Below are positions 20,273 to 31,660 of a stretch of 64,000 bases of DNA, piece by piece; the first letter of the stretch is position 1, and each line of letters starts with the position of its first letter. The position numbers were made by a program, and so were the translations under genes. A model generated the notes under the pieces. It did no database searches. It was not told the DNA's origin and saw only the letters and a program-made list of their open reading frames with translations. The stretch comes from Serratia entomophila (GTDB lineage: Bacteria > Pseudomonadota > Gammaproteobacteria > Enterobacterales > Enterobacteriaceae), in NCBI RefSeq assembly GCF_021462285.1, contig NZ_CP082787.1, forward strand, positions 4,278,001-4,342,000, read 5' to 3'.

Positions 20273-21169
20273 CTATAGCGTCTGCGCGTCGATGTGCGCG
20301 CTGACGTAGTCCAGAAAGCAGGTTATGCGCGCCGCCAGCTGAGTATTGCGGTAATACACCGCGTTAATCGGCTGGCGCACGTCCAGCGTATCCTGCTCCA
20401 GCAAGCGCACCAGCCGCCCGCTGCGCTGATCGCCCCGCGTCATGAAATCCGCCAACTGCACGATGCCTTCGCCGCGCAGCGCCAGCTGCCGCAGCGTCTC
20501 GCCGCTGGAAGCCGAAATGGTCGGCTCGATGGTGAAATGCTGCGCCTGCCGATTGCGCAGCGGCCACTGATTCAACGACTCCGGTTGGGTAAAGCCCAAC
20601 AGGCAATGCTGGTGCAGCGAGTCTACGCTGTGCGGGGTGCCGTGCCGCGCCAGGTAATCCGGGCTGGCGAGGATGCGCAAGCGGCTGGATCCCAGCAGGC
20701 GCGCGTGAATGGTCGAATCGCGCAGCACGCCGATGCGGATGGCGATATCGGTACGCTTCTCCAGCAGATCGATAATCAGGTTGTCGGTATTCAGCTCAAG
20801 CTCAATTTGCGGAAAACGCTGCCGAAACCCCGCCACCAGCGGCACGATAACGTGTTCCATAAAGGGCGCGGCGGCGTTGACCCGCAGCCGCCCGGCCGGC
20901 ATCAGCCGGCGCAGCGCCATCTGTTCTTCGGCATTCTCCACTGAACGCACGATCTCACGCGCATGGTTGAGGAAGCTTTGCCCCTCTTCGGTCAGCTCAA
21001 GCCGGCGTGTGGTGCGGCGCATCAGGGTGGTGTCGAGTTTCTTTTCCAGGCGGCTCAGCGCGCGGCTGATGCCGGAGGTGGTCTGGCTGAGCTGATCGGC
21101 GGCGGCGGTGATCGAGCCGCTGTCGACCACGGAAGTGAACGCCAGCAATTCTTCGAGGGTGATCTTCAT
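20273..21169 (-). CDS. LysR-family transcriptional regulator
   Basis: The 298-aa protein has an N-terminal helix-turn-helix (SGSITAAADQLSQTTSGISR, about 17-36) and a CrgA-like effector domain. I start at MKITLEELL (21169), with GGCGGA 3 nt upstream; the longer frame to 21199 adds residues not usual for the family. It is convergent with mdaB-ygiN and takes the place of qseBC in the E. coli layout. Its target may be the mdaB operon, on the strength of the dyad at 19196. Confidence 0.85.
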   Translation of the reverse strand: MKITLEELLAFTSVVDSGSITAAADQLSQTTSGISRALSRLEKKLDTTLMRRTTRRLELTEEGQSFLNHAREIVRSVENAEEQMALRRLMPAGRLRVNAAAPFMEHVIVPLVAGFRQRFPQIELELNTDNLIIDLLEKRTDIAIRIGVLRDSTIHARLLGSSRLRILASPDYLARHGTPHSVDSLHQHCLLGFTQPESLNQWPLRNRQAQHFTIEPTISASSGETLRQLALRGEGIVQLADFMTRGDQRSGRLVRLLEQDTLDVRQPINAVYYRNTQLAARITCFLDYVSAHIDAQTL

Positions 21170-21211
21170 GCGTCCGCCCTGCGCTATCGGGCGCGGCAAA
21201 CGGCGCCCCCA

Positions 21212-21242
21212 ACGAAAATAAGGCCCGGCGGGAGCCGGGCCT
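21212..21242 (-). terminator. parE terminator
   Basis: AGGCCCGGC (21221-21229) and GCCGGGCCT (21234-21242) form a 9-bp stem with a GGGA loop. On the minus strand it is followed by TATTTTCG, so it ends the parE message. Confidence 0.8.
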
Positions 21243-21251
21243 GAGAACGGG

Positions 21252-23153
<1,902 letters not shown>

Positions 23154-23194
23154 TTATTTTTTCGTGGTTAAAGGAAGGTGCCGGAACCGTCTGC

Positions 23195-23779
23195 TCAGAC
23201 AGCGTTTAGCCCTAAAAAATCCACAATCTGGGGGAAGTAGTGCTCGAAACCGACGAAGGCGTGGTTTCCACCCGACTCCACCGTTTGCCGGCAGGCGGTG
23301 TAATAGGCCACCGCCTGCCCGTAATCGAGAATTTCATCGCCCGTTTGTTGCAGCAACCAGATTAAATCCGGTGACTCCAAGGGATCGATCTGCATCACTT
23401 TCAGATCGTAAACGTGACGAGACTCTAACACATATTGCTGGCCGGTGTAGGGGTTCTCGTTTTCGCCAAGGTAGTCGATCAACAGCTCAAACGGCTTCAC
23501 TGCGGGGTTAACCACCACCGCAGGCAGCGAAAAACACTGCGAAAGCCAGGTGGCATAATAGCCGCCCAGCGAAGAACCCACCACGCCCAGCGTTTGCCCG
23601 GCGCGCGCCATCACCAGGTTTTCCAGCATCTCGGCGGCTTCCGCCGGGAATGCCGGCAGCTGCGGCACCAGCATCTCGATGCTCGGGTGGTGTTCAGCCA
23701 GCCAGGCCTTGAACGCCGTCGCCTTGGCCGACTGCGGCGAACTGTTGAAACCGTGGAGATAGAGCAGTGTAGAAGGCAT
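23195..23779 (-). CDS. yqiA: Esterase YqiA
   Basis: This 194-aa alpha/beta-hydrolase has the nucleophile elbow [11 protein letters not shown] (Ser at about 69) and the oxyanion start YLHGFNSSP. YqiA proteins hydrolyse short acyl esters such as palmitoyl-CoA in vitro. Its start overlaps the cpdA stop by one base, making it part of the nudF-yqiB-cpdA-yqiA-parE run found in E. coli. Confidence 0.93.
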   Translation of the reverse strand: MPSTLLYLHGFNSSPQSAKATAFKAWLAEHHPSIEMLVPQLPAFPAEAAEMLENLVMARAGQTLGVVGSSLGGYYATWLSQCFSLPAVVVNPAVKPFELLIDYLGENENPYTGQQYVLESRHVYDLKVMQIDPLESPDLIWLLQQTGDEILDYGQAVAYYTACRQTVESGGNHAFVGFEHYFPQIVDFLGLNAV

Positions 23780-24606
23780 CAGTACCCGTCCGAATCCATG
23801 TCAGGGCGGAAATCATCGTTTTCCAGGCGGAACACCTGCGTTTCGACGCGGCCATCCGGCAGCAGATCGAGGTAACGCCAACCGGGAGAAACGTCGTCAA
23901 TGGTGAAATTCGTGCAGTGCGGTTTGAACTGCACGCAGGTGGACGGCGTCGCCAGCAGGCGGCGGCCTTGCCACTCGAGATCCAGATCCTGGTGAATATG
24001 CCCGCACACCACGGTGTTCACCTTCGGATAGCGCAGCAGGATCGCCCCCAGCATGTGCGGGTTGCGCAGGCTATGCTGATCGAGCCAGGTGCAGCCGGAC
24101 GGCAACGGATGGTGGTGCAGCAGCAACAGGGTGTAACGCTCGGGATAAGCCTGCAGGCAGCGCTCCATCCACTCTAGCTGGTACTCGCTCAGTTCGCCGT
24201 GCGCCACGCCGAAGACCTGGCTGTCGAGCATCAGCACCTGCCAGTTGTCGCCCAGCAGCACCTGCTTTGACGGCGCGATGCCGGCGGCGGCCAGCGCGTC
24301 GACCATCGCCGGCTGGAAATCATGATTGCCCGGCAGCCAGACGCAAGGCGCCGGCAACCGAGCGATACCGTCGGCAAAGCGCCGGTACGCGGCCAGGGAA
24401 TGATCCTGCGCCAAATCGCCGGTGGCGACGATAAGGTCGACCTCGCGCCCCTGCGCCTGGATGGCGTCCAGCACCGCATGGTAGCTGCGATAGGTATTGA
24501 TGCCGAGCAGGGTCTCGTTTTCGCCGGCAAAAAGGTGGGTATCTGTTATTTGTAGGATCCTGACCGTGTTCCCACTTTCCACGGGCAGTTTAAACAGGCT
24601 TTCCAA
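23779..24606 (-). CDS. cpdA: 3',5'-cyclic-AMP phosphodiesterase CpdA
   Basis: This 275-aa calcineurin-like metallophosphoesterase has the ordered metal-binding motifs TDTHLF (Asp22, His24), [15 protein letters not shown] and CGHIHQDLD. It hydrolyses cAMP to AMP and so lowers CRP activation. Length equals that of E. coli CpdA. It lies 27 bp downstream of yqiB. Confidence 0.95.
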   Translation of the reverse strand: MESLFKLPVESGNTVRILQITDTHLFAGENETLLGINTYRSYHAVLDAIQAQGREVDLIVATGDLAQDHSLAAYRRFADGIARLPAPCVWLPGNHDFQPAMVDALAAAGIAPSKQVLLGDNWQVLMLDSQVFGVAHGELSEYQLEWMERCLQAYPERYTLLLLHHHPLPSGCTWLDQHSLRNPHMLGAILLRYPKVNTVVCGHIHQDLDLEWQGRRLLATPSTCVQFKPHCTNFTIDDVSPGWRYLDLLPDGRVETQVFRLENDDFRPDMDSDGY

Positions 24607-24633
24607 ATGGTGTCCTTTGTTATTTCAGTCTGT

Positions 24634-25059
24634 CTAACAAACCGGAACCGCCATCGCTCCATGCGCTAAACAGTAGCGCAACCAATCAGCAAGAAACTGG
24701 TTAATTTGATGCTTTTCGTCGCGTTGATGCAACTTTTTGTTCGGATAATCATAACGCGCTTTAAAGCGATAGATCTGCTGACTGGAACACACTTCCGCAA
24801 CCATGGCGTCATGATACAGCCGCACCGTCATGGCGGGCAGGCTCCAGTAGCTGACGGCGGGAAAGGTCTGCACAATCTCCACCAGCGAGGTATAGCGCGT
24901 AGACTCAACAATGGTCAGACGATAGTGAGCGCCGTTCACCTGATAAGTCACCGTTTCACCCACTTCGTCATTGCGCGGCAGCAAGCGGCGCAATTGCGCG
25001 AAGTTGGTTTCGCACAATCTCATCATTTCGGGGAAATCGGGGGTATAGCGCTGTTTCAT
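24634..25059 (-). CDS. yqiB: DUF1249 protein YqiB
   Basis: The 141-aa cytoplasmic protein is of unknown function and matches E. coli YqiB (140 aa), including the near-invariant C-terminal [21 protein letters not shown] start at MKQRYTPDF (25059), which overlaps the nudF stop in a TAATG junction; the longer frame from 25071 runs into nudF without family support. Confidence 0.92.
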   Translation of the reverse strand: MKQRYTPDFPEMMRLCETNFAQLRRLLPRNDEVGETVTYQVNGAHYRLTIVESTRYTSLVEIVQTFPAVSYWSLPAMTVRLYHDAMVAEVCSSQQIYRFKARYDYPNKKLHQRDEKHQINQFLADWLRYCLAHGAMAVPVC

Positions 25060-25691
25060 TAGTTGGCCCACTCTTTTCTTAGCGATTCATGGTGCAACGC
25101 CAGCCACTGCAATGCAATCACCGATGCGGCGTTATCGATCGCGCCCTCTTCAACCCAGCGATAAGCCTGCTCGCGGCTGACCACATGGACGCGGATGTCT
25201 TCGTTTTCTTCCTCCAGTCCATGGATGCCCTCCGCCGTGGCGGCGTCCACCTCGCCGACCATAATCGACAGACGCTCGCTGGTGCCACCGGGGCTGGCCA
25301 GGTAGCTCAGCACCGGCTTGCAGCGCCCGACCACCACGCCGGCTTCTTCCTGCGCCTCGCGGCGGCACACGTCCTCGACGCTTTCGCCGGTTTCAATCAT
25401 GCCCGCCACCATTTCCAGCAGCCAGGGCGAATGGCTGCTGTCGACCGCGGCAATGCGCAGTTGTTCTATCAACACCACTTCGTCGCGCACCGGATCATAG
25501 GGTAACAGCACCGCCGCATGCCCGCGCTCGAAAATCTCGCGTTTAATCTCGGGGCTCATTTCGCCATTGAACAGGCGGTGGCGAAACCGGTATAAATTGA
25601 GTGAAAAAAAACCACGATACAGCGTCTCACGTGCAATAATTTCTACATCTTTTTTATCGAAAGTAACCGGCGAAGGCTGCGAACGGCTCAT
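25059..25691 (-). CDS. nudF: ADP-ribose pyrophosphatase NudF
   Basis: This 210-aa Nudix hydrolase has the Nudix box GX5EX7REX2EEXG spanning residues 97-119, with all catalytic glutamates. NudF splits ADP-ribose into AMP and ribose 5-phosphate. It is the first gene of the run towards parE and is divergent from tolC, the E. coli arrangement. Confidence 0.95.
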   Translation of the reverse strand: MSRSQPSPVTFDKKDVEIIARETLYRGFFSLNLYRFRHRLFNGEMSPEIKREIFERGHAAVLLPYDPVRDEVVLIEQLRIAAVDSSHSPWLLEMVAGMIETGESVEDVCRREAQEEAGVVVGRCKPVLSYLASPGGTSERLSIMVGEVDAATAEGIHGLEEENEDIRVHVVSREQAYRWVEEGAIDNAASVIALQWLALHHESLRKEWAN

Positions 25692-25865
25692 AAGCGGATT
25701 CTCCTGCGTGAGTATGCCGATAAAATAAACAGTTTTGATGACAGAAACGGCGCGATAATCTGCCGCGGCTTTATGATAGATTGTCAGCCATGATATCAGG
25801 TGTGACGTATGCGGCCAGTTGAACTATGGTAAACACGGCGGCCTGAAAGGTAAAAGTTACGCCAG

Positions 25866-25884
25866 ATGGCACATTCAGCCACCT
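25866..25884 (+). promoter_or_regulatory. Possible marbox upstream of tolC
   Basis: ATGGCACATTCAGCCACCT fits the Mar/Sox/Rob consensus AYnGCACnnWnnRYYAAAY with two mismatches in the A-run. It lies about 90 bp before the tolC start. E. coli tolC is known to be activated by MarA, SoxS and Rob through such a site. Support here is by consensus only. Confidence 0.4.
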
Positions 25885-25975
25885 GATGCGTACGGCAGAC
25901 TCTGTTAGAATCGGCAACTATTTCGTCTATCGTCAGCGCTAACTTAGCAATATTGCTGCACAACAAGGAATGCAA

Positions 25976-27469
25976 ATGAAGAAACTGCTCCCCCTTCTTA
26001 TCGGACTGAGCCTGAGTGGCTTCAGTGCAATGAGCCAGGCAGAGAACCTGCTGCAGGTCTACAAACAGGCTAGGGAAAGTAACCCGGATCTGCGCAAAAC
26101 CGCCGCTGACCGTGACGCCGCATTTGAGAAAATCAACGAAGCGCGCAGCCCGCTGTTGCCGCAGCTTGGTTTGAGCGCTGGGTATACTTATACCAACGGC
26201 TATCGCGATTCTCGCGACACCAACAGCAACGCCACCAGCGGCTCGCTGGCGCTGACCCAGACCATTTTCGACATGTCGAAATGGCGCCAGCTGACGCTGC
26301 AGGAAAAGACCGCCGGCATCTCCGACGTCACCTTCCAGACCGCAGAGCAGACGCTGATCCTCAACACCGCCACCGCCTATTTCAACGTGCTGAAGGCGAT
26401 TGACACGTTGTCCTATACCCAGGCGCAGAAAGACGCGGTGTACCGCACGCTGGATCAAACCACCCAGCGCTTCAACGTGGGCCTGGTGGCGATAACCGAC
26501 GTGCAGAACGCCCGCTCCAATTACGACACCGTGCTGGCGGCCGAAGTTTCCGCCCGCAACGATCTGGACAACGCCCTGGAAACGCTGCGCCAGGTGACCG
26601 GCGCGTTCTATCCGGAACTGGCCTCGCTGAATACCGATCGCTTCACCACCCAGCGGCCGGAGGCGGTGAACAACCTGCTGAAGGAAGCGGAAGCGCGCAA
26701 CCTGAGCCTGCTGTCCGCTCGCCTGAGCCAGGATCTGGCGCGCGAGCAGATCCGCTCGGCGCAGACCGGCTATATGCCAACGGTGGATTTCAACGCCTCC
26801 ACGGCAATCTCCAATACCAAGAACAGCGGTTCGCGCAACACATTGTCAGATGCCGACATCGGTCAGAACAAAGTGGGCCTGAGCTTCAACCTGCCGCTGT
26901 ACAGCGGCGGCGCGACCAATTCGCAGGTAAAACAGGCGCAGTACAACTTCGTCGGCGCCAGCGAACAGCTTGAAAGCTCGCACCGCAGCGTAGTGCAGAC
27001 CGTGCGTTCGTCGTTCAACAACGTCAACGCCTCGATCAGCAGCATCAACGCCTACAAACAGGCGGTGGTTTCCGCGCAAAGCTCGCTGGACGCCATGGAA
27101 GCCGGTTATCAGGTCGGTACCCGCACCATCGTCGACGTGCTGGACGCTACCACCACGCTGTATAACGCCAAACGTCAGCTGTCTGACGCGCGTTACACCT
27201 ACCTGATCAATCAGCTGAACATCAAATCCGCGCTCGGCACGCTGAACCAGAACGATCTGCTGATGCTGAACGGCGCGCTGGGCAAACCGACTTCCACTTC
27301 ACCGGATGCCGTAGCGCCGCAGAACCGCACGCAAGATGCCTATGCTGACGGTTATCAGGACAATGCGCCGATGGAGCAAACCGCAGCGCCGGCCGCCACC
27401 CGCGCCTCCGTGCCGGCGGCCGCTGCCACTCAGCCAACGCGCAACAGCGGCAACCCATTCCGCAACTGA
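25976..27469 (+). CDS. tolC: Outer-membrane efflux channel TolC
   Basis: The 497-aa precursor has signal peptide MKKLLPLLIGLSLSGFSAMS with cleavage after QA before ENLLQ. The internal repeat typical of TolC is visible as two related halves, each with a long helical stretch (AADRDAAFEKINEARSPLLP; SQDLAREQIRSAQTGYMPTV). The C-terminus ends in NPFRN as in E. coli. TolC is the trimeric exit duct for AcrAB-type pumps and type I secretion. AAGGA at 25965-25969 selects 25976 over the ATG at 25970. In E. coli ygiBC follow; here they are displaced by the dha genes. Confidence 0.97.
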   Translation: MKKLLPLLIGLSLSGFSAMSQAENLLQVYKQARESNPDLRKTAADRDAAFEKINEARSPLLPQLGLSAGYTYTNGYRDSRDTNSNATSGSLALTQTIFDMSKWRQLTLQEKTAGISDVTFQTAEQTLILNTATAYFNVLKAIDTLSYTQAQKDAVYRTLDQTTQRFNVGLVAITDVQNARSNYDTVLAAEVSARNDLDNALETLRQVTGAFYPELASLNTDRFTTQRPEAVNNLLKEAEARNLSLLSARLSQDLAREQIRSAQTGYMPTVDFNASTAISNTKNSGSRNTLSDADIGQNKVGLSFNLPLYSGGATNSQVKQAQYNFVGASEQLESSHRSVVQTVRSSFNNVNASISSINAYKQAVVSAQSSLDAMEAGYQVGTRTIVDVLDATTTLYNAKRQLSDARYTYLINQLNIKSALGTLNQNDLLMLNGALGKPTSTSPDAVAPQNRTQDAYADGYQDNAPMEQTAAPAATRASVPAAAATQPTRNSGNPFRN

Positions 27470-27487
27470 TGCGCGCAATGGAATAAA

Positions 27488-27524
27488 CACGGGGTTCGGC
27501 ATCTGCCGCGCCCCGTTTTTTTTG
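27488..27524 (+). terminator. tolC terminator
   Basis: ACGGGG pairs with CCCCGT around a further paired CGGC/GCCG interior, followed by a run of eight Ts. It separates tolC from the inserted dha genes. Confidence 0.85.
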
Positions 27525-27621
27525 CCTTCGTCACCGGTTCTGCCCGCCGCCTCACAGCCAGCCGCCCTGCCTGAGGTGATATCATCTTGCTCATTGTTTT
27601 TCTCAGCGTGAGTGAGATCCG

Positions 27622-29571
27622 ATGGACAATGTTTCGAGCTGGCGGCGGCTGATCGCCGATGGCGCCTTGCCGCCGCCGGAGCGCCCGTCGCCGGCGATTT
27701 ACGCCTCCTGGCTGCGCTGCCGCAGCCTGATGCAGCCCGGCGTCTGGTCGCCCCCGCACCGCGCGCTGGGCGCCACCTTCGACTCCATCTGCCAGCGCAA
27801 GAACGATCTGCTGACGCTCGGCCAGGCGGCGCTGGAAGACGCCTGCGAATATATGGAGCCACGCCGCTGCCTGCTGATGATCCTGGACGAAAGCGGCTGC
27901 ATGCTGTGGCTGTGCGGCGACGCGCAAACGCGAGAACGCCTGCTGCAGCTGGGTTTTGCCCCCGGCGCCTACTGGTCGGAGGGGCGCATCGGCACCAACG
28001 CGCCCGCACTGGCGGCGGCGGAGGGCCACCCGGTGCGGGTCAGCGGTGGCGAACATGTGCGCCAGGCGCTGCATGGCTGGTCATTCTCCGCCACCCCGGT
28101 GTACGACAACAGCGGCCGCCAACGCGGTTCTATCGCGCTGGGTTGCCTGCTGGCCGACGGCGCCGCCGGTGATTTGTCATTGACGCTGGCCATCGCCCGC
28201 GAGATTGGCAACTCGCTCAACGCCGACGGCCTGCTGGCGGAGTCCAACCGCCACCTCAATCAGCTTTACGGCCTGCTGGACGGAGTAGACGACGGCGTGG
28301 TGGCCTGGGACCACCGCGGCCACCTGCAATACATCAATCGGCGCGCCGCCGGGCTGCTGAAGCTGGATGAACAACAGTGCCAGGGCAAACCGCTGACCCA
28401 GCTGCTGACGCTGCCCGCCCTGTTGAAGCGGGCCATCGCCCTGCGCCAGCCGCTGCAGCACGTAGAAGTCACCTTCGAAAGCCAGCGGCAGTTTATCGCC
28501 ACGCTGCTGACCCTAAAGCCCATCTTCGACGGCGAACGCTGCAGCTTTATCGCCCTGCTGCACCCGCTGGAGCGTTTGCAACGATACGTCAGCAGCCAGC
28601 TGGGGCGCGTCAGCCACAGCTTCGAGCAGATGCCCTCCGCCTCGCTGGAAATGCGCCGGCTGATCCGCTACGGCCAACAGGCGGCGAAGGGGCAGCATCC
28701 GATCCTGCTGTGCGGTGAAGAAGGGGTAGGCAAAGAGCTGCTCAGCCAGGCGATCCACAACGCCAGCGAACGCGCCGCCGGGCCCTATATCGCCCTTAAC
28801 TGCCAACTGCTGCCGGAAGATCGGGGGCTGCGCGAACTGCTGGGCAGCGACGCCAGCGAGGAAGAGTCGGGCCAGCTCAGCAAGTTTGAGCTGGCCAACG
28901 GCGGCACGCTGTATCTTGAACAGATCGAATACCTGCCGGCGGAAATGCAGTCGGTGCTGCTGCAGGTACTGAAAACCGGCGTGGTGATGCGCCTCAATTC
29001 CAGCCGGGTGATCCCGGTGGACGTACGGGTGATCGCCGGCAGCGCCGCCAACCTGCCGTTGCTGGTGCAGCAGAACCGTTTTCGCCGCCAGCTGTTTTAC
29101 AGCCTGCAGGCATTCGAGATCCAGATCCCGCCGCTGCGCCAGCGGCTGAGCGATATTCCGCTGTTGGTCAAACACCACCTGCGCGCGCTGGAACAGCACT
29201 TCCAGTGCCGCTTCCGCGTGGACGATGAAGCGCTGACCCAGCTCTCGCTCTACCTATGGCCGGGCAACGATCTGGAGCTGAAAGGCGTGGTGGAGCGCGC
29301 GGCGATGATGTGCCACGGCCACCATATCCAGCTGGCGGACCTGCCGGAACATCTGCTCGGCCAACAGCCGCTGCTGGAAAGCGAGCAGCAGCCCGGCATG
29401 CCGCTGCTGACCCTGAGTGAAATGGAACGCCAGGCGATTCTGCGCGCCGCCGCCGTCAGCCGCGGCCAGCTGAATGAAATGGCGCAGCTGCTGGGCATCG
29501 GCCGCACCACCCTGTGGCGAAAAATCAAACAGCAGCAGATTGATATCCGCCAATTCAAGCTGCGCGCCTGA
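27622..29571 (+). CDS. dhaR: Dihydroxyacetone operon activator DhaR
   Basis: The 649-aa bacterial enhancer-binding-like protein has an N-terminal GAF domain (about 50-185), a PAS domain (about 205-310), an AAA+ module with Walker A GEEGVGKELL (about 367-376), and a C-terminal Fis-type helix (LNEMAQLLGIGRTTLWRKIK). The sigma-54-contacting GAFTGA loop is absent: the region reads LLGSDASEEESGQLSKFELA. That is the known state of E. coli DhaR, which works with sigma-70. The gene converges on dhaM with only 4 bp between stops; in E. coli dhaR is divergent from dhaKLM, so the order is rearranged. Confidence 0.92.
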   Translation: MDNVSSWRRLIADGALPPPERPSPAIYASWLRCRSLMQPGVWSPPHRALGATFDSICQRKNDLLTLGQAALEDACEYMEPRRCLLMILDESGCMLWLCGDAQTRERLLQLGFAPGAYWSEGRIGTNAPALAAAEGHPVRVSGGEHVRQALHGWSFSATPVYDNSGRQRGSIALGCLLADGAAGDLSLTLAIAREIGNSLNADGLLAESNRHLNQLYGLLDGVDDGVVAWDHRGHLQYINRRAAGLLKLDEQQCQGKPLTQLLTLPALLKRAIALRQPLQHVEVTFESQRQFIATLLTLKPIFDGERCSFIALLHPLERLQRYVSSQLGRVSHSFEQMPSASLEMRRLIRYGQQAAKGQHPILLCGEEGVGKELLSQAIHNASERAAGPYIALNCQLLPEDRGLRELLGSDASEEESGQLSKFELANGGTLYLEQIEYLPAEMQSVLLQVLKTGVVMRLNSSRVIPVDVRVIAGSAANLPLLVQQNRFRRQLFYSLQAFEIQIPPLRQRLSDIPLLVKHHLRALEQHFQCRFRVDDEALTQLSLYLWPGNDLELKGVVERAAMMCHGHHIQLADLPEHLLGQQPLLESEQQPGMPLLTLSEMERQAILRAAAVSRGQLNEMAQLLGIGRTTLWRKIKQQQIDIRQFKLRA

Positions 29572-29575
29572 AACC

Positions 29576-31006
29576 TCAGTGACTGAGCTGCAGCACCCCG
29601 CGTGCGGCGTCCAGCATCGCTTTTTGGCCGCTGCGGGTTTTGCTCATGCAGTCTTTCATGCCGACCACCATCGGAATGCCCATCGCCTTCGCCAGAATGG
29701 CGCTGTGCGACAGCGCATTGCCGCCGCTGAGGCAGATGCCGAGCACCAGGCGGCGATCGAGCATCACCACGTCGGAAGGCATCAGTTCGTCCATGACCAG
29801 AATCGACGGCGCCTTGAGCGCAATCGGCGGCAGCGGCTGGCGCTGCAGGTGGCTCAGGGTGCGCCGCAGCATGTCGCGCACGTCCAGCTCGCGGGCCCGC
29901 ATATAGTCGTCGTCCAGCGCGCGGTACTCTTCGGCGATCGCCTCCAGCTCCTGCCGCCAGGCCTGCTCGGCGCAGCACTGCCGCTGGGCGATGCGGGTAT
30001 AGGCCGCCTGCTGCAGATCCGGATCGTCCAACAGCATGCTGTGCGCGCCGAAGATAGCCGCCTGCGGTTTGCCGATCAGCGTGCCGGTGCGCTCCGCCAG
30101 CCGGTTCAAATCGCTCAGGGTGTGTTGCAACGCCTCGCGCAGCCGCTGCTGTTCGTTCAGCACTTCGTCTGCGCCAATGTTCCGTTCGGTGAACGTCGGC
30201 CAGAAGCTGTGCGCCTGAAACACCGGGCCGCTGGTAACGCTTTCCGCCACCGGAATGCCGTGCAATGAAGGTTGCTGCGCTGCGGATACCGTTTCACCAA
30301 AGTGCTGTTCCGCCAGCGCCTTGAACGCCGCCAGCGCCTGATCCTCCTGCGCGCCGGCGGCGATCAGGCGAATGGTGTCGCCGTGGCGCACCTGCAGCAA
30401 CGCCAGCTGGTTAAGGCTGCGCGGGTTGACGCACTGCCCCTGCTTTTCCAGCACCAGTTCAGCCTCGAACGGTGCCAGCGCCTCCGCCAACCGCGCCGCC
30501 GGGCGCGCGTGCAGCCCGTGCGGATTTTGCACCGTCCAACTGAGGCTTTTGCCCTGTTTCAACGGCAGAGACAGGCTTTTCGCCGCCGGCGACGCCTCGC
30601 CCAGCTGCGCCTGTTTGGCCTGCAGCGCGCCCTGCGCCTCCGCCGCCACCTGCTCCAGCGAAGCGCCGGAATTGGCGGCCACCACCGCCGCCAGGGTGCC
30701 TTCCACCAGCGGCGCGGCGCACAGCCGCACCCGGGCGGCCAGCTGAGGATCCAGCAGATCGATCGCCGTTTCCGCGCTCAGCAGCGCGCTGCCCAGATCC
30801 ATCAGCACCAGAACGCCGGCGCCGTCGGCCACCGACTCAATCGCTTCCATCACTTTGACAGCATCGGTGCCTATCGGGTGTTGTTCGTCGTCTACGCCCG
30901 CCGCCAGCGCCAGGCGGCAGCCGTCGCCGCGCATCATCTGCTGCGCCAGCTGTTCAACCCCGCGCGCCAGCAGCGCGCTGTGTGAAACCACTACGATATT
31001 GATCAT
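29576..31006 (-). CDS. dhaM: PTS-dependent dihydroxyacetone kinase phosphotransferase subunit DhaM
   Basis: This 476-aa multiphosphoryl protein has three domains in order. An EIIA-Man-like domain carries His9 in VVSHSALL; an HPr-like domain carries the active His in NPHGLHARPAARLAEAL (about 159-175); an EI-like domain carries its His in GGNALSHSAILAKA near the C-terminus. It passes phosphate from PEP (via EI and HPr) to the ADP bound on DhaL. It is the last gene of dhaKLM, 12 nt after dhaL. Confidence 0.95.
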   Translation of the reverse strand: MINIVVVSHSALLARGVEQLAQQMMRGDGCRLALAAGVDDEQHPIGTDAVKVMEAIESVADGAGVLVLMDLGSALLSAETAIDLLDPQLAARVRLCAAPLVEGTLAAVVAANSGASLEQVAAEAQGALQAKQAQLGEASPAAKSLSLPLKQGKSLSWTVQNPHGLHARPAARLAEALAPFEAELVLEKQGQCVNPRSLNQLALLQVRHGDTIRLIAAGAQEDQALAAFKALAEQHFGETVSAAQQPSLHGIPVAESVTSGPVFQAHSFWPTFTERNIGADEVLNEQQRLREALQHTLSDLNRLAERTGTLIGKPQAAIFGAHSMLLDDPDLQQAAYTRIAQRQCCAEQAWRQELEAIAEEYRALDDDYMRARELDVRDMLRRTLSHLQRQPLPPIALKAPSILVMDELMPSDVVMLDRRLVLGICLSGGNALSHSAILAKAMGIPMVVGMKDCMSKTRSGQKAMLDAARGVLQLSH

Positions 31007-31018
31007 CCTCGCCTCCTG

Positions 31019-31651
31019 CTATTGGCCGGCGACCTCTGCCAGCGTTTTCATCATCAGCATCACCGAGGTGGCGCCCGGATCCTGGTGGCCGATGCTGCGT
31101 TCACCCAGGTAACTGGCGCGCCCTTTGCGCGCCTGCAGGGTGATGGTGCTTTCCACCGCCTGTTCGGCGCGCTCTGCGGCCCGCTGCAGCGCTTCCGGCA
31201 CGCTGAGCCGCTGCTGGGCGGACTGGCCGAGGCTTTCCACCACCGGCCACCAGACGTCGCACATGGTCTTGTCGCCCGGCTCGGCCTTGCCGCGCATCAC
31301 CACGCCTTCGACGCCCTCCTGCATCATCTGATGCAGCTCCGCCAGATCCAGGCTCTGCTTGGCGTTCGCCGCCTGCGCTGCGCGGATAAAAAAGGTGCCG
31401 AACAGCGGGCCGCTGGCGCCGCCCACGCTGGACAACAGCGTCATGCCGGTGTTTTTCAGGATAAAACCGATATCCTTGTCGGCGACCGACGGCAGCTTCT
31501 CCACCACTTTGTTGAAGCCACGATTCATGTTCAAGCCGTGATCGGCGTCGCCGATTTCGGTGTCCAGCCGAGTCAGGAAATCACGCTGCCGGGTAAACAC
31601 TTCGCCGCAGCGCTGCAGCCAGTCGACCACCTGTTGTTTGGTTAACGCCAT
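31019..31651 (-). CDS. dhaL: Dihydroxyacetone kinase ADP-binding subunit DhaL
   Basis: This 210-aa helical subunit binds Mg-ADP as a cofactor through Asp30, Asp35 and Asp37 in DTEIGDADHG, the exact E. coli numbering. It is rephosphorylated by DhaM and transfers phosphate to dihydroxyacetone on DhaK. In E. coli DhaL-ADP also activates DhaR. It sits 9 nt after dhaK. Confidence 0.95.
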   Translation of the reverse strand: MALTKQQVVDWLQRCGEVFTRQRDFLTRLDTEIGDADHGLNMNRGFNKVVEKLPSVADKDIGFILKNTGMTLLSSVGGASGPLFGTFFIRAAQAANAKQSLDLAELHQMMQEGVEGVVMRGKAEPGDKTMCDVWWPVVESLGQSAQQRLSVPEALQRAAERAEQAVESTITLQARKGRASYLGERSIGHQDPGATSVMLMMKTLAEVAGQ

Positions 31652-31660
31652 AACGCCTCC

